64,000 nucleotides of DNA. It comes from Spirosoma sp. KUDC1026 (GTDB taxonomy: Bacteria > Bacteroidota > Bacteroidia > Cytophagales > Spirosomataceae). The translations under genes were made by a program, and so were the position numbers. The notes below the pieces were generated by a model. It saw only the letters and a program-made list of their open reading frames with translations. It was not told the origin of the DNA and made no database searches. Of this stretch, positions 52,642 to 62,027 are shown piece after piece. How positions within the stretch are numbered: position 1 is the stretch's first letter; each line of letters begins with the position of its first letter. The stretch is taken from contig NZ_CP056032.1 in the NCBI RefSeq assembly GCF_013375035.1, positions 310,001-374,000 of the forward strand. Direction: 5' to 3'.

Positions 52642-54192
52642 CTATATTGTACATTCTAGGATTCGATGCCCTTCTATACCAACAGGTATAATTTTCACTA
52701 TTTTTACTTTTTTTTCCTTTATCAATGGTTCGAATTGCTTTCGGCTTACTTCATCAACTACATAGAAATGAGAGAATCGTTTTTGGGTTAATTCGTTCAC
52801 GTAAACAATTTTATTAACATTGTATTCTTCTCGTAATGACAAAGCCATTTTATGATCTACTGTTGCATTTAGCATATTGTCTTTTGCCAAAGCAGCTTCC
52901 CAATTGAGCAAATAATATGCATCTACGTTTTTATGATGCCATATTGGAAAAAAATAATCAGCAGACTCAAAGAAAACAGGATATTCTTTATTCAGTTGAG
53001 GCAAATAGCTCAATATACCACTTGGAAAAATAGATATTTTTTTGTTTTGATAAAACATAAAAGCGGCTACAAATACGATATATACAGGAGCTAACTTTTG
53101 AACAAATCGAGGATATTTTATCTTATAAGCCCAAACGTTGTACGCATATATAATTTGATATATTATCAGTAAATGGCTTATCCATTGGTACCGACTTAAA
53201 AAAACGGACATGTATACCAATGATATAATCATCGATAGTCCAGCAACCATGAATGATATATAGCCAGATAGAATATAAAAACTAAAAGCTTTATCTTCTA
53301 CAAATTTTTTGAATCCGATTCTCAATTTAGGAATAGAAATATAGAAGAAAATCACAACCACAGATAAAACCTTAATGACAGGTAATATTTGTATTGATCT
53401 TTCTAACTGCGATGATAGAGTAGGAATTAGCTCACTAATGGTTCTAAAAAAAGAAAGAAAGGTCAAGGGCGGTATCCATGTATGCGGCTTTCCAGTTTGG
53501 GATTGAATCTGAAAATTTGGAAACCACAATAGTAGCCAGACACAAACTGATAGAATATGCGAAACTAAAGGATACAAGTAATAAGTTTTTCTTGACCAAA
53601 TAAACAGCACACAAAAAAAGCTAAATGATACGGCTACATAAAATGCACCAAAATTATGTGTAAATATTAGCGCTGTTGCTAATGCAAAGTTCAAAAAAAG
53701 AATATAGTAATTTTTAGGAGTAGATATTAATCGATGATCTGTAATAATAAATAACAAACCGCATAAAAGCAGCAACACATATGATCGAATTTGAGTTGAT
53801 AACATATAATTAATATATGTTAAACTCACGACTGTAATTATAATTAGAAATGTACTTAACGTTTTTTTTACTAAGAAACTACTGTACGAAAAAAATATAG
53901 CTATAGAGATCGAAAATAATATTATTGATATTATTCTTAGTACTGTTGTATCTAAGTTTACAAGGTGACTAATAGGCCAATATATATAGAAAAACAATGG
54001 CGGATTGGCGTCCAGATTACTTACTATTGCTTTCTGCATGTGGCTAAATGAAGAATCCGACAATAATATATAACTCAGCGTTTCATCAAGCCACAGCCAC
54101 TTTTCTTTAAAAAATAACGACACCGATATAGTAACTACTATAAGTAGTATAATTAACCCAGAAAAAAGAATTGTTTTACTATACTTCCTCAT
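52642..54192 (-). CDS. GT39-like multi-pass membrane glycosyltransferase
   Basis: A 516-residue protein with about ten to eleven membrane helices. After the first helix the loop reads WLWLDETLSYI, with the Asp-Glu pair typical of GT-C fold enzymes (PMT/ArnT-like), and then DANPPLFFYIYWP, similar to their HPPLYY-type second motif. A soluble C-terminal part follows. It should transfer a sugar from a polyprenyl-phosphate donor outside the inner membrane. The gene is strikingly AT-rich against its operon neighbours, which suggests transfer. The frame extends to 54300, but the ATG at 54192 precedes the first helix and avoids overlap with the previous gene. Confidence 0.83.
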   Translation of the reverse strand: MRKYSKTILFSGLIILLIVVTISVSLFFKEKWLWLDETLSYILLSDSSFSHMQKAIVSNLDANPPLFFYIYWPISHLVNLDTTVLRIISIILFSISIAIFFSYSSFLVKKTLSTFLIIITVVSLTYINYMLSTQIRSYVLLLLCGLLFIITDHRLISTPKNYYILFLNFALATALIFTHNFGAFYVAVSFSFFCVLFIWSRKTYYLYPLVSHILSVCVWLLLWFPNFQIQSQTGKPHTWIPPLTFLSFFRTISELIPTLSSQLERSIQILPVIKVLSVVVIFFYISIPKLRIGFKKFVEDKAFSFYILSGYISFMVAGLSMIISLVYMSVFLSRYQWISHLLIIYQIIYAYNVWAYKIKYPRFVQKLAPVYIVFVAAFMFYQNKKISIFPSGILSYLPQLNKEYPVFFESADYFFPIWHHKNVDAYYLLNWEAALAKDNMLNATVDHKMALSLREEYNVNKIVYVNELTQKRFSHFYVVDEVSRKQFEPLIKEKKVKIVKIIPVGIEGHRILECTI

Positions 54193-54217
54193 TATTACTC
54201 TAATTAATTCTTTCAAT

Positions 54218-55693
54218 CTATGGAATGGGGTTACCAGCACCATCAACATTCTGACTTGCTTGAATAGCAGCGCCTTCCGTTGCCTGGTAATAAACACCAC
54301 CAGGTGATTTTTTCATCGTATTGCCAGTAAGTTTTATACCGGTCGATCCTGTACCATACGCCTGAAAAGTGGCTGTAGTGCCACGGCTCGACTGATTTGA
54401 AATTACATTCCTTGTAAAGGTATTGTTTGGAGCTTTATCGCAGATAATGGCAATATCAGATGAGCTTTCTATTTCGTTATCGGCGTACGTACCACCACTG
54501 TTCGATTTATCCTGTAAGGTTAACCGACCTGTCATAGTAAAATGATTGTTCGTGAATGTAGCGGCACCCGCATTGAAAAACTGAACGCCCCCCGTGCAAG
54601 TCCCAACGGTGCGGTTATTAGTAACTATCATTCCTCCTTCGATTGTTCCCCCGTTCTTGTCCCCACTACCGTCGTTACTACCAATCAGAAATTTATCGAA
54701 AGTTCCTTCAAACTTGTTGTTAGTGATTTTTACGTTATGCGATGCTCCGGCGATCTCAATACCGTAGTGAAAACAGTTTTTCAGGTAGTTATTGTCGACC
54801 ATCAAGCCATCTAAAGGACCAGATAAGGAGATACCAAACCAACTGTTATAAAAGTTGTTATTGGCAACAGTAATATTTTTGCCAGCATACACGCCGTAGT
54901 TGTCGTGATTAAATATCTCACAAGCCATGCGTTTCGCCTGCACGTAGTTATTCTGCACTAGAATATTGTTGCCTGTCTTGCCAGCCTGAATCTTCAGGGT
55001 CAGAAAATTAGTACTGTCTTTGGCGCCAGCATCACTACTACTGCAGTTTTGCACGGTAAAGTTAGTAACAGTTGGACCATCGACCGTTAAAACACCATAA
55101 GTACCCGTCCCCGTGGCTGTTACGTTCCAGCTCAACCCATCAATCAGTACATTCTCCAGCGCTTTACTATGATCGACAGGATTGACCAGCGAAACGTAAC
55201 TCTTCGTCAGATTGATTATTACCCGTCCCTGGTTTCCCCGTATGCTTAGATTACTGTGAATACGCACTTCTGTCTGCTGCGTATAGGTACCGTCCGGGAA
55301 TGTCAGATCGCTTACAGCATCTACTGCAGTCTGTAATTTGGGGCCAATATCAGCGTCGTTCGTAGTGATATCAAACCAGAACGTACTGGCCGAACCGGTA
55401 TAGTCTCTTTTATACCGGGCTCCGTTAGCAGTTACTAATATAGTACCTGTATTGTCTGCGCTTGAATTGTCTGCGGGATCGATTTTAAAAACTCCCTGTT
55501 TACCAGAGTCTGTGATTAAAATAGTACCGGGAACCGAGCGATCACTGAATTTTCTGACCCGTTCGATAGTCAGTGTATCCGTCGCTGTAGTACGTACATC
55601 AAACTGTGGTCCGGAATCCGGCTCACGGCAACCGATCATTATCGATATAACAAGTATCACATACCCTACCGGAGCAAAAATTGACTGTTTCAT
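54218..55693 (-). CDS. Right-handed beta-helix lipoprotein of the polysaccharide operon
   Basis: A 491-residue lipoprotein with lipobox IMIGC. After a linker and an N-terminal domain, residues about 115-480 are a parallel beta-helix of the pectate-lyase superfamily, starting with LQTAVDAVSDLTFPDGTY and continuing with PbH1-type rungs (ITVANNNFYNSWFGISL, VKITNNKFEGT, TFTRNVISNQSS). Its place within a glycosyltransferase operon suggests it acts on or binds the polymer, as AlgG epimerase or lyases do; no catalytic residues can be named. It resembles the N-terminal half of the 42386 protein in fold. Confidence 0.82.
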   Translation of the reverse strand: MKQSIFAPVGYVILVISIMIGCREPDSGPQFDVRTTATDTLTIERVRKFSDRSVPGTILITDSGKQGVFKIDPADNSSADNTGTILVTANGARYKRDYTGSASTFWFDITTNDADIGPKLQTAVDAVSDLTFPDGTYTQQTEVRIHSNLSIRGNQGRVIINLTKSYVSLVNPVDHSKALENVLIDGLSWNVTATGTGTYGVLTVDGPTVTNFTVQNCSSSDAGAKDSTNFLTLKIQAGKTGNNILVQNNYVQAKRMACEIFNHDNYGVYAGKNITVANNNFYNSWFGISLSGPLDGLMVDNNYLKNCFHYGIEIAGASHNVKITNNKFEGTFDKFLIGSNDGSGDKNGGTIEGGMIVTNNRTVGTCTGGVQFFNAGAATFTNNHFTMTGRLTLQDKSNSGGTYADNEIESSSDIAIICDKAPNNTFTRNVISNQSSRGTTATFQAYGTGSTGIKLTGNTMKKSPGGVYYQATEGAAIQASQNVDGAGNPIP

Positions 55694-55739
55694 AGGGATA
55701 ATGTCGGATCAACGTAATGGGTGAACAGTAATAACGTAC

Positions 55740-56636
55740 TTAGCGCATACCAGCGTACGTTTTTAATCGATTATAGAATCGAGTTGCGAAACTATATTGC
55801 TGTATATTTTTTCTTTTGTAATATTCCGTGTTTTGAACAACGTCAGGCAGATCAAACGTACGTTTTTGACCATCGTCCAGCGCTGTTTTGTACCGGTTGA
55901 AAATATCTGTGTGGGTGGCATCCTGCCCAAAACCAATATTTTGCACTTTTGACACAGTTGGATAAACAGTTATGCCGCCCGCTTTAAACTGGCTATACCC
56001 ATATCGTATATCCCAGGCATCAATCTCGCCCTCAATTTGTCGACGTAGCATACGGACCAGATCAGCCCCTCCTTCCATAAATGCAGCCTGGCGCGATTTA
56101 TCTTTTATAAACTCATCGAAATCGGCAACGCTCCAGTCTATTGATTTCCAGCGATCTGCCCAGGTAGCCCACCCCCAGGGACTATGCCGGGGAATGAAAT
56201 AAGCATCATAGGCATAGCTTTCAGGCTTCTTGAACGGAAACGTATACCCAGCAATAGAGTATGCCTTTGGCTTATCCTTATAATAATCGAGACACTGATT
56301 CATATAGTCCAGGAAATTGGGCGACGTTATCAGGTCGTCTTCTACCATGATGGCAGACGAATGGCGATCTAATACGTATGAAATCCCCCGAATAATTGAA
56401 TCAGCACAGCCAATGTTCGATTTTGCATAATCCCGGTAAATGCTTTTGAAACCAGTTAGTTCGTCCAGCAGTTTATGCACCTCTTTCACTTTAGGCTCAT
56501 CCTCTGGTTTCTTTGCTGCGTCGACAAATACGTATAGATTAGTCTCTGGCGCTAAGTAGTTCGCCTTTAATGCATCCAGCGTCAAACTGAGCTCTCGGGC
56601 GCGCTTAAAACCAAATAAAACAATAGGTGCATTCAT
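55740..56636 (-). CDS. Glycosyltransferase, GT2-like (sugar transferase)
   Basis: A 298-residue cytoplasmic protein of the GT-A fold, starting with the strand APIVLFGFKRARELSLTLDAL. The metal-binding motif is MVEDDLITSPNFL, and SPWGWATWADRWKSID is typical of a family of capsule-locus transferases in Bacteroidota and Proteobacteria. The sugar and acceptor are unknown. It precedes the beta-helix gene by 46 bp and follows the WecB/TagA gene by 48 bp on the same strand. Confidence 0.85.
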   Translation of the reverse strand: MNAPIVLFGFKRARELSLTLDALKANYLAPETNLYVFVDAAKKPEDEPKVKEVHKLLDELTGFKSIYRDYAKSNIGCADSIIRGISYVLDRHSSAIMVEDDLITSPNFLDYMNQCLDYYKDKPKAYSIAGYTFPFKKPESYAYDAYFIPRHSPWGWATWADRWKSIDWSVADFDEFIKDKSRQAAFMEGGADLVRMLRRQIEGEIDAWDIRYGYSQFKAGGITVYPTVSKVQNIGFGQDATHTDIFNRYKTALDDGQKRTFDLPDVVQNTEYYKRKNIQQYSFATRFYNRLKTYAGMR

Positions 56637-56684
56637 GACAATTCTATTTTTGAGTCAGAAACTGACCCGTTTAAAATCAGTAAT

Positions 56685-57461
56685 TTATCCGTTTCTTTTC
56701 TGCGTCAGAAACTGTCGGCTGAGGTACCAGATATATTGCGAATTGGTGGTTAAATACCGCTTTAGCAAACGCTGGGGCTCCTGCATCAGACGAAACATCC
56801 ACTCCATTCCCATTTGCCGTACCCAGAGCGGAGCTCGTTTGGTTTCCCCTACCAGAAGAGGTAACGCGCCCCCAATACCCAGAAGAACAGCAGGAATACG
56901 TTCCCGCATCCGCGCCATCCAAAGCTCCTGTTTTGGGCAGCCCAGCGCCACAAATACCAGTCGGGCGCCAGAATCCGTAATCTGCCGGACAATCTGTTCA
57001 TCTTCCTCTTCTGTTGCTGGCCGGAAAGGAGGAGATACGACTCCAGCAATAGTCAATCCGGGAAACCGCTCCTCACACACGGTTACGAAACGCTCAAGCA
57101 TATCCGGGGTAGAGCCGAACAGGAAAACAGGAATATTTTGCGTAGCGGCTTTTCCCAACAGACTTGGCATCATATCCATGCCTGCGATACGCTCCTGCTG
57201 AACTCCATACAGACTATTAACTGCCCAGATAAGCGGTACCCCGTCTGTAACGATCCAATCGGCTTTACTCATAGCCTCAGCAACAGCTGGTTTCTGCTGC
57301 GCTTCTATAGCCATATGTGCATTGGCAAAGCAGATCATGCCGTGCATTCCGTTTCTGGCTCTATGCAGAATTTCCTCCTGTACGTTCTCGTAGGTATCGA
57401 CTGTCAGTTCAAGACTAATAACTCGTTTTCTGGACAACGTCTGAGGTTGATTGGTCGTCAT
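56685..57461 (-). CDS. WecB/TagA/CpsF family glycosyltransferase (GT26)
   Basis: A 258-residue protein with the GT26 signatures CFANAHMAIEAQ, ADWIVTDGVPLIWA, FLFGSTPDML, the nucleotide-sugar motif VFVALGCPKQELWM and GIGGALPLLVGETKRAPLWVR near the C-terminus. Members transfer N-acetylmannosamine, its acid or a related sugar from UDP to a lipid-linked acceptor, which usually places them early in assembly of a repeat unit. The C-terminal amphipathic part (QEPQRLLKRYL) is the usual membrane-contact tail. It starts five bases after the upstream gene's stop. Confidence 0.93.
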   Translation of the reverse strand: MTTNQPQTLSRKRVISLELTVDTYENVQEEILHRARNGMHGMICFANAHMAIEAQQKPAVAEAMSKADWIVTDGVPLIWAVNSLYGVQQERIAGMDMMPSLLGKAATQNIPVFLFGSTPDMLERFVTVCEERFPGLTIAGVVSPPFRPATEEEDEQIVRQITDSGARLVFVALGCPKQELWMARMRERIPAVLLGIGGALPLLVGETKRAPLWVRQMGMEWMFRLMQEPQRLLKRYLTTNSQYIWYLSRQFLTQKRNG

Positions 57462-57465
57462 ATCC

Positions 57466-58713
57466 TTAAGCGATTAGCTGTTTTTCGGGCAATAGAGTTG
57501 GATAAATTTCATTGACGTAGGTTTTTATCCGTTTTTCCCATACCTGCGAATTGGCGTAAGCATAGGCTACCCGTCCCATTTCCAGCCGTTCTTGCGGGTG
57601 TTCATACATCCACTCAATAGCGCGTGCCAGTTGAGCAACCACATCGTCGGGTGTGGTTATGTTGGCCTTTATGCCTATATCTTCGTTGACCTGTTCATCC
57701 TGCCCATGTAACGCCAGCGTAACGATGGGGAGTGAATAGGCCATTGCTTCCATCGTTTGCATTGGCCCCGAGTCGCGTAGGCTGGTAAAAAAGAATACGT
57801 CCGACTCCCGATAGAACTGTGTTACCTGATCGTACGTAACGTGCCCCACCCAGTTGATTCGATCTGCTACTCCGTATTTCTCAATATAACCGGGTACTAG
57901 TTCAGCCATATGCCCATGCCCCCCAACAATAGTTAATTTAATTGGGATGGCTGGATCAACCTTGCTCAACGTCTCAATCGTCAACTCCAGTGCCTTACGG
58001 GGCAACAAACGTCCGACCCAAAGTAATTTAAGCGTTTCGCCAGGTACCCGCTTTATTTCCTGTTTAGGAAAGAAGTTCTGCCCGATGGCAGCATCCTGCA
58101 TACGGTGTATGATTTTTTCTGGTCTTACCTGTCTGACCAGTTTATAAGTGTCCTTATTGGACACAATTACCAAATCGGCTTTTTTTAAGGTATTATAATA
58201 GCCGGGATTCACGTACCGAAGCATCGTACTGGTCCAGCTCCGCATCCGCTCCCGAATCCAGTATTTGCCGAAGTAGCGCTTCATTGCGGCCGGAGCCTCC
58301 TGCCCCCCCCCTACTGGTCCAAAAATGAATGGCTTTCCCACTTTATACATAAAGCTGCCCAGTTGAACGCTGCTATAGGTGATATGGTGAACCAGATCAA
58401 AATTGTATTTCTGATCCAGTTCTATCGCCCGTTTAGCGGCTTCCCACTGCCAGTATATGTAATGGCTATACATACCAACCAGATATCGGTACGCCTTATT
58501 CAGCCAGGCAGGCGTATCAACGTAATGAAACGTAGTATTTGAGTAGCCTCCTTGGCTTATTACCGCGTCAATATCGACTTTGAATTTCTGCTGAGTAATG
58601 CAATGCACCTCAATGCCTTCCAGGGCAAGTAATTTTGCAAAAAACCAGCCGTTTCCTTCTTCAGACCCTGCGTTTGGTTGACAAGCGTATGCAGATAATA
58701 GAACTTTCTTCAT
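57466..58713 (-). CDS. Glycosyltransferase family 4
   Basis: A 415-residue GT-B enzyme. The N-terminal domain begins VLLSAYACQPNAGSEEGNGW, a pattern shared by a capsule/EPS branch of GT4. The C-terminal domain has LLWVGRLLPRKALELTIETL, the donor site DVFFFTSLRDSGPMQTMEAMAYSLPIV (EX7E-like) and a C-terminal helix. It retains the anomeric configuration, but the sugar is unknown. It is followed after five bases by the WecB/TagA gene, so both are translated from one message. Confidence 0.9.
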   Translation of the reverse strand: MKKVLLSAYACQPNAGSEEGNGWFFAKLLALEGIEVHCITQQKFKVDIDAVISQGGYSNTTFHYVDTPAWLNKAYRYLVGMYSHYIYWQWEAAKRAIELDQKYNFDLVHHITYSSVQLGSFMYKVGKPFIFGPVGGGQEAPAAMKRYFGKYWIRERMRSWTSTMLRYVNPGYYNTLKKADLVIVSNKDTYKLVRQVRPEKIIHRMQDAAIGQNFFPKQEIKRVPGETLKLLWVGRLLPRKALELTIETLSKVDPAIPIKLTIVGGHGHMAELVPGYIEKYGVADRINWVGHVTYDQVTQFYRESDVFFFTSLRDSGPMQTMEAMAYSLPIVTLALHGQDEQVNEDIGIKANITTPDDVVAQLARAIEWMYEHPQERLEMGRVAYAYANSQVWEKRIKTYVNEIYPTLLPEKQLIA

Positions 58714-58723
58714 AATTAACGGC

Positions 58724-59599
58724 TTACATTGGTCTCAGTTTCCGACGCAGAAATCCAGCGCAAATGCGGGATACGTCAAATAAAAAGTAAACGATCTTTG
58801 TCTTTGAGTGGGTTATCGCGAAGTGGTATCTGACCTTGAGGTTTGTTGGTGATTTAATCGAGGTAAAGCTTTTTATAAAATCATTCCAGCTTACTTTCTG
58901 ATTCAGAAAAATCCCGGTATCACGAGTGAATTCATAAACCAGACACTTCGTATCAACGATTAATTCATAGCCCGCTTTTTTGGCCCGGACCGAAAATTCA
59001 AAGTCAGACATATAGTGAGCGAAGTGCTCTGTATCGTACAGACCAACTTTATCAAAAACGTCCATTGGGATCAGCGTCCCCCGACCTGGCAGAGCGTCTG
59101 ATGAAACGTATTCCTTTTGTCGTACTAACTCTTTGTAGCTGTGGCTGAATTTACCAACCAGCGCCTTACCACCTGCGAAATACGGGTCGAACGTATTGCC
59201 TGCAAACTCCAGCTTGTCTGGATTGTCAACGTCTACGCTAACCGAACCAATCAGACAAGGCTTGTGCCGCTCATACGCACTTAGCATATTCGCCAGATAA
59301 TCCGGCTTAATGATCGTGTCATCGTTAAGCGTCAAAACGAAATTAGCCTCCCCGGCCACAGGATTTTTCTGTGCATAACGCACGCCCCAGTTCGTCGCTT
59401 CGGTCCACCATAAGTTACCGTCTCCGGTCAGGATAATCGTTTCGGGAAACTCTCGTTTAATCATTTCCGCGGTTCCGTCGGTCGAACCATCATCAACCAC
59501 AATCGCGGAAAAATTCCGGTATGTTTGTTCGGCCAGGCAAGCCAGACACTGGCGGGTTAGTTCTTTTCGATTATGAACGGGAATGACTATGTGTATCAT
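58724..59599 (-). CDS. Glycosyltransferase family 2
   Basis: A 291-residue protein with the GT2 core IHIVIPVHNRKELTRQCL, VDDGSTDGT, TLNDDTIIKPDY (metal site) and GRGTLIPMDVF. It resembles rhamnosyl- or galactofuranosyl-type transferases of O-antigen loci. The frame is open upstream to 59764, deep inside the O-antigen gene; the ATG at 59599 directly before the first strand is the right start and overlaps the upstream gene by 29 bp. The sugar and linkage are unknown. Confidence 0.9.
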   Translation of the reverse strand: MIHIVIPVHNRKELTRQCLACLAEQTYRNFSAIVVDDGSTDGTAEMIKREFPETIILTGDGNLWWTEATNWGVRYAQKNPVAGEANFVLTLNDDTIIKPDYLANMLSAYERHKPCLIGSVSVDVDNPDKLEFAGNTFDPYFAGGKALVGKFSHSYKELVRQKEYVSSDALPGRGTLIPMDVFDKVGLYDTEHFAHYMSDFEFSVRAKKAGYELIVDTKCLVYEFTRDTGIFLNQKVSWNDFIKSFTSIKSPTNLKVRYHFAITHSKTKIVYFLFDVSRICAGFLRRKLRPM

Positions 59600-60833
59600 A
59601 ATAAGTCGGTTGAATGACAGTTGGCGTAGCCTCCTGTCGGGTCGTTTGGTCATCGGTTTCTTCTTTCGGCGCTTTATACCCGCCGTAGTACATACCGAGT
59701 CCAACAAAACTCCAGTAGTAGGGAGACAACTGATAAGAAATACCGTATAACAGGCCACTGGCAATGAAGGAGAACATAACCGTTTGCTCCAGTGATAGCT
59801 TTGGATTGCGAACGTATATGTAGTACATGGTGCAGAAAATAATCAGGAGATTAAGCCCCATGCCCGCAACTCCATAGTTGTAAAGCATGTCGACGTACTG
59901 GGAGTGAATGATGGTTCCTTTTTCCGGGAAGTCTTCGTTCTCCATAATCTCACCCTTGTCGTAGCCGTCATACCGCCATCCAAGCAAAGGGCGCTCAAGG
60001 AAATTAGTCATATAATAGGTTGACTGTTCCAGCCGCCAGCTGCCTGTTTCATCCTCCGAGGGCGAGAAGATTCCCCCGATAGTATCAAGAAAAGCTTCAG
60101 TCCGTTTGGGTGAGAGGGTTCCTAACAAGGGTAATGTCAAAATCCCGAGAACGAATAACATAGCCGCCGTACTTTTTATTTTTAGCCGGCTGCCTTCTAC
60201 CTTTCCAATTATTGCCAGGCCAACTACCAGAACTCCAGCAACGCCAGCCGTCGAGATGACAGACCGGTGCAGCAAGAAGAAAATCAACCCCAGTACAAAC
60301 AGCGTATAGATTACATCCATCTTTCGGTGCTCGGTGATATAGCGGACCAGAAAGAATAGAAAGGGAAAGACTAGATAAAAAGCCTCGGCAGCTGCAGTAG
60401 TACGGGTATCGTTTGTTAAAGCGTAGCTAAAAATTTGCCCCATCAGAATTTGATTGATGAAGAAAAAACCAAAAATTATTGCAACGATATGCCCTAGTTT
60501 GACTGGGCCAAGCTGAGTCATTACGTAATACGTAAGCATAGCCAGACCAAGACACGAGAAGCGCTTAATCACGAAAAACGAATACACGTACTGATTGTAG
60601 CTATACAATGATTCCGCTATCAGGAAGATGACTCCTGCCGTGATCAGCCACGCAATTATTTTGTAGGATAATGGATAGTTTAAATAAAACGCCATTACCA
60701 GTACAGCCGCGGCCAGGCATAATAAATTTGTTACAGCCGATAGAATCGGGCTCCCCTGGTTTCCTCCATATGCGAGTGCGCAGGAGCCAAAGAGCAACAC
60801 GAATAAGATAATTTTATAAGAGATTGCCTTCAT
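59571..60833 (-). CDS. O-antigen ligase/polymerase family membrane protein
   Basis: A 420-residue integral membrane protein with about ten to twelve helices and one large external loop between about residues 250 and 315 that contains TGSWRLEQSTYYM, LLGWRYDGY and HSQYVDMLYNYG. This is the Wzy/WaaL layout (Wzy_C-type), with the arginine and histidine motif of the loop. It either polymerises the repeat unit or ligates the polymer to an acceptor; position in this operon favours polymerase. The cytoplasmic C-terminus is hydrophilic. The start is ATG at 60833. Confidence 0.88.
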   Translation of the reverse strand: MKAISYKIILFVLLFGSCALAYGGNQGSPILSAVTNLLCLAAAVLVMAFYLNYPLSYKIIAWLITAGVIFLIAESLYSYNQYVYSFFVIKRFSCLGLAMLTYYVMTQLGPVKLGHIVAIIFGFFFINQILMGQIFSYALTNDTRTTAAAEAFYLVFPFLFFLVRYITEHRKMDVIYTLFVLGLIFFLLHRSVISTAGVAGVLVVGLAIIGKVEGSRLKIKSTAAMLFVLGILTLPLLGTLSPKRTEAFLDTIGGIFSPSEDETGSWRLEQSTYYMTNFLERPLLGWRYDGYDKGEIMENEDFPEKGTIIHSQYVDMLYNYGVAGMGLNLLIIFCTMYYIYVRNPKLSLEQTVMFSFIASGLLYGISYQLSPYYWSFVGLGMYYGGYKAPKEETDDQTTRQEATPTVIQPTYYDTHSHSRS

Positions 60834-60872
60834 ACTGACATAATCGTATCTAAATCGGGAACTTACGCCTAG

Positions 60873-62027
60873 CTATGGATTAGCGATTACTTCGCGGTAA
60901 ATTTCCTGCGTATGCTCAATAATATGTCTTGCATTAAACCGCTCGAGCGAAACAGTCCGGGCTTCTCCGATTAGCTTCCGGCGAAGGTCCATATCCCCCC
61001 AAAGTTTCTGAACTGCCGATACAATATCGTTGATTTCCAGCGAAGTTAATAATCCTGTTTCTTCGTCTTCTACCAGTGAAGCAACTCCTCCAACATTTGT
61101 AGCGATAACAGGCAGGCCAGCTAACTGAGCTTCGCATACGCTGTTTGGGCTGTTGTCGATGTAAGATGGGTGCAGCAAACAGAAAGCCTCATGATAGGCT
61201 TCCCATAATTGAGGAGCCGTTAGCATTCCCCGATGTTCTACGCTCTCGTCGGTTATATTTTCAAGGCCTAATGTACCCGCCAGTTCCAATAAGCCTTCTT
61301 TGGTGCCATAGCCAGTTACGATAAGCCGAAGCGGCAGGTCGTTACGTAGTTCATTGAGGGCGCATAGAGCCTCCCGGATTCCCTTCATTGTATTGATCCC
61401 GCCTACGAAGAGCATGGCGCTGTTTGACGTATCAGCAGGCAGATTGATCGGGTTGTAAAATTCGGGACGAATCAGTTCCCAATTATGGTGAATCACGGCT
61501 TTGGGGTTCAGCTGCCGGATTACAGCTTTATCCCAATGCGTCCGGCAGATGTAATGTCGAACTGCTTTAGCGTATTTTTTTTCGTAATAACCAGCTACTG
61601 CCCAGGAAACGTGCTTATACTCTATTTTTTTAGGGAGGTGTTTTGCATACTCGGTTACAAAGCCCTGCGCAGATACCACTTTTGGTATTTTGGTACCTAG
61701 TCCCATAACATGGTACTGCTGCTCAATACCATGGATGTGCATCAGATCGTACTGATCGGCAATTTGAGCCACATAATCACGTACCCGCCGGATCCGCCGG
61801 GTATAACCAGTCAACAAGTCCCACTTGTCATCGGGTACACTCAGATAAATGTACTTTACACCATCTTTCGTTAATTCCTCGTCCTTTTCGAGGGCGTGAT
61901 TATAACTCACGACTGTAATAGAAACATTGCCTGTTTCTACAAGGCTATTAGCCAGTGATGTCATCCAGGGGGTTGGGTGACCAGATTTACCTGGATGAGG
62001 GGCAGCGGCCAGCCAGAGAACGTTCAT
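60873..62027 (-). CDS. Glycosyltransferase family 4
   Basis: A 384-residue GT-B enzyme. The N-terminal domain begins NVLWLAAAPHPGKSGHPTPWM, with HIHGIEQQYHVMG further on. The C-terminal domain contains AMLFVGGINTMKGIREAL and the donor site CLLHPSYIDNSPNSVCEAQLAGLPVIATNVGG. The first codon can be GTG at 62030 or ATG at 62027; with the ATG the start shares one base with the stop of the previous gene (TGATG), a sign of translational coupling. Substrates are unknown. Confidence 0.9.
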   Translation of the reverse strand: MNVLWLAAAPHPGKSGHPTPWMTSLANSLVETGNVSITVVSYNHALEKDEELTKDGVKYIYLSVPDDKWDLLTGYTRRIRRVRDYVAQIADQYDLMHIHGIEQQYHVMGLGTKIPKVVSAQGFVTEYAKHLPKKIEYKHVSWAVAGYYEKKYAKAVRHYICRTHWDKAVIRQLNPKAVIHHNWELIRPEFYNPINLPADTSNSAMLFVGGINTMKGIREALCALNELRNDLPLRLIVTGYGTKEGLLELAGTLGLENITDESVEHRGMLTAPQLWEAYHEAFCLLHPSYIDNSPNSVCEAQLAGLPVIATNVGGVASLVEDEETGLLTSLEINDIVSAVQKLWGDMDLRRKLIGEARTVSLERFNARHIIEHTQEIYREVIANP

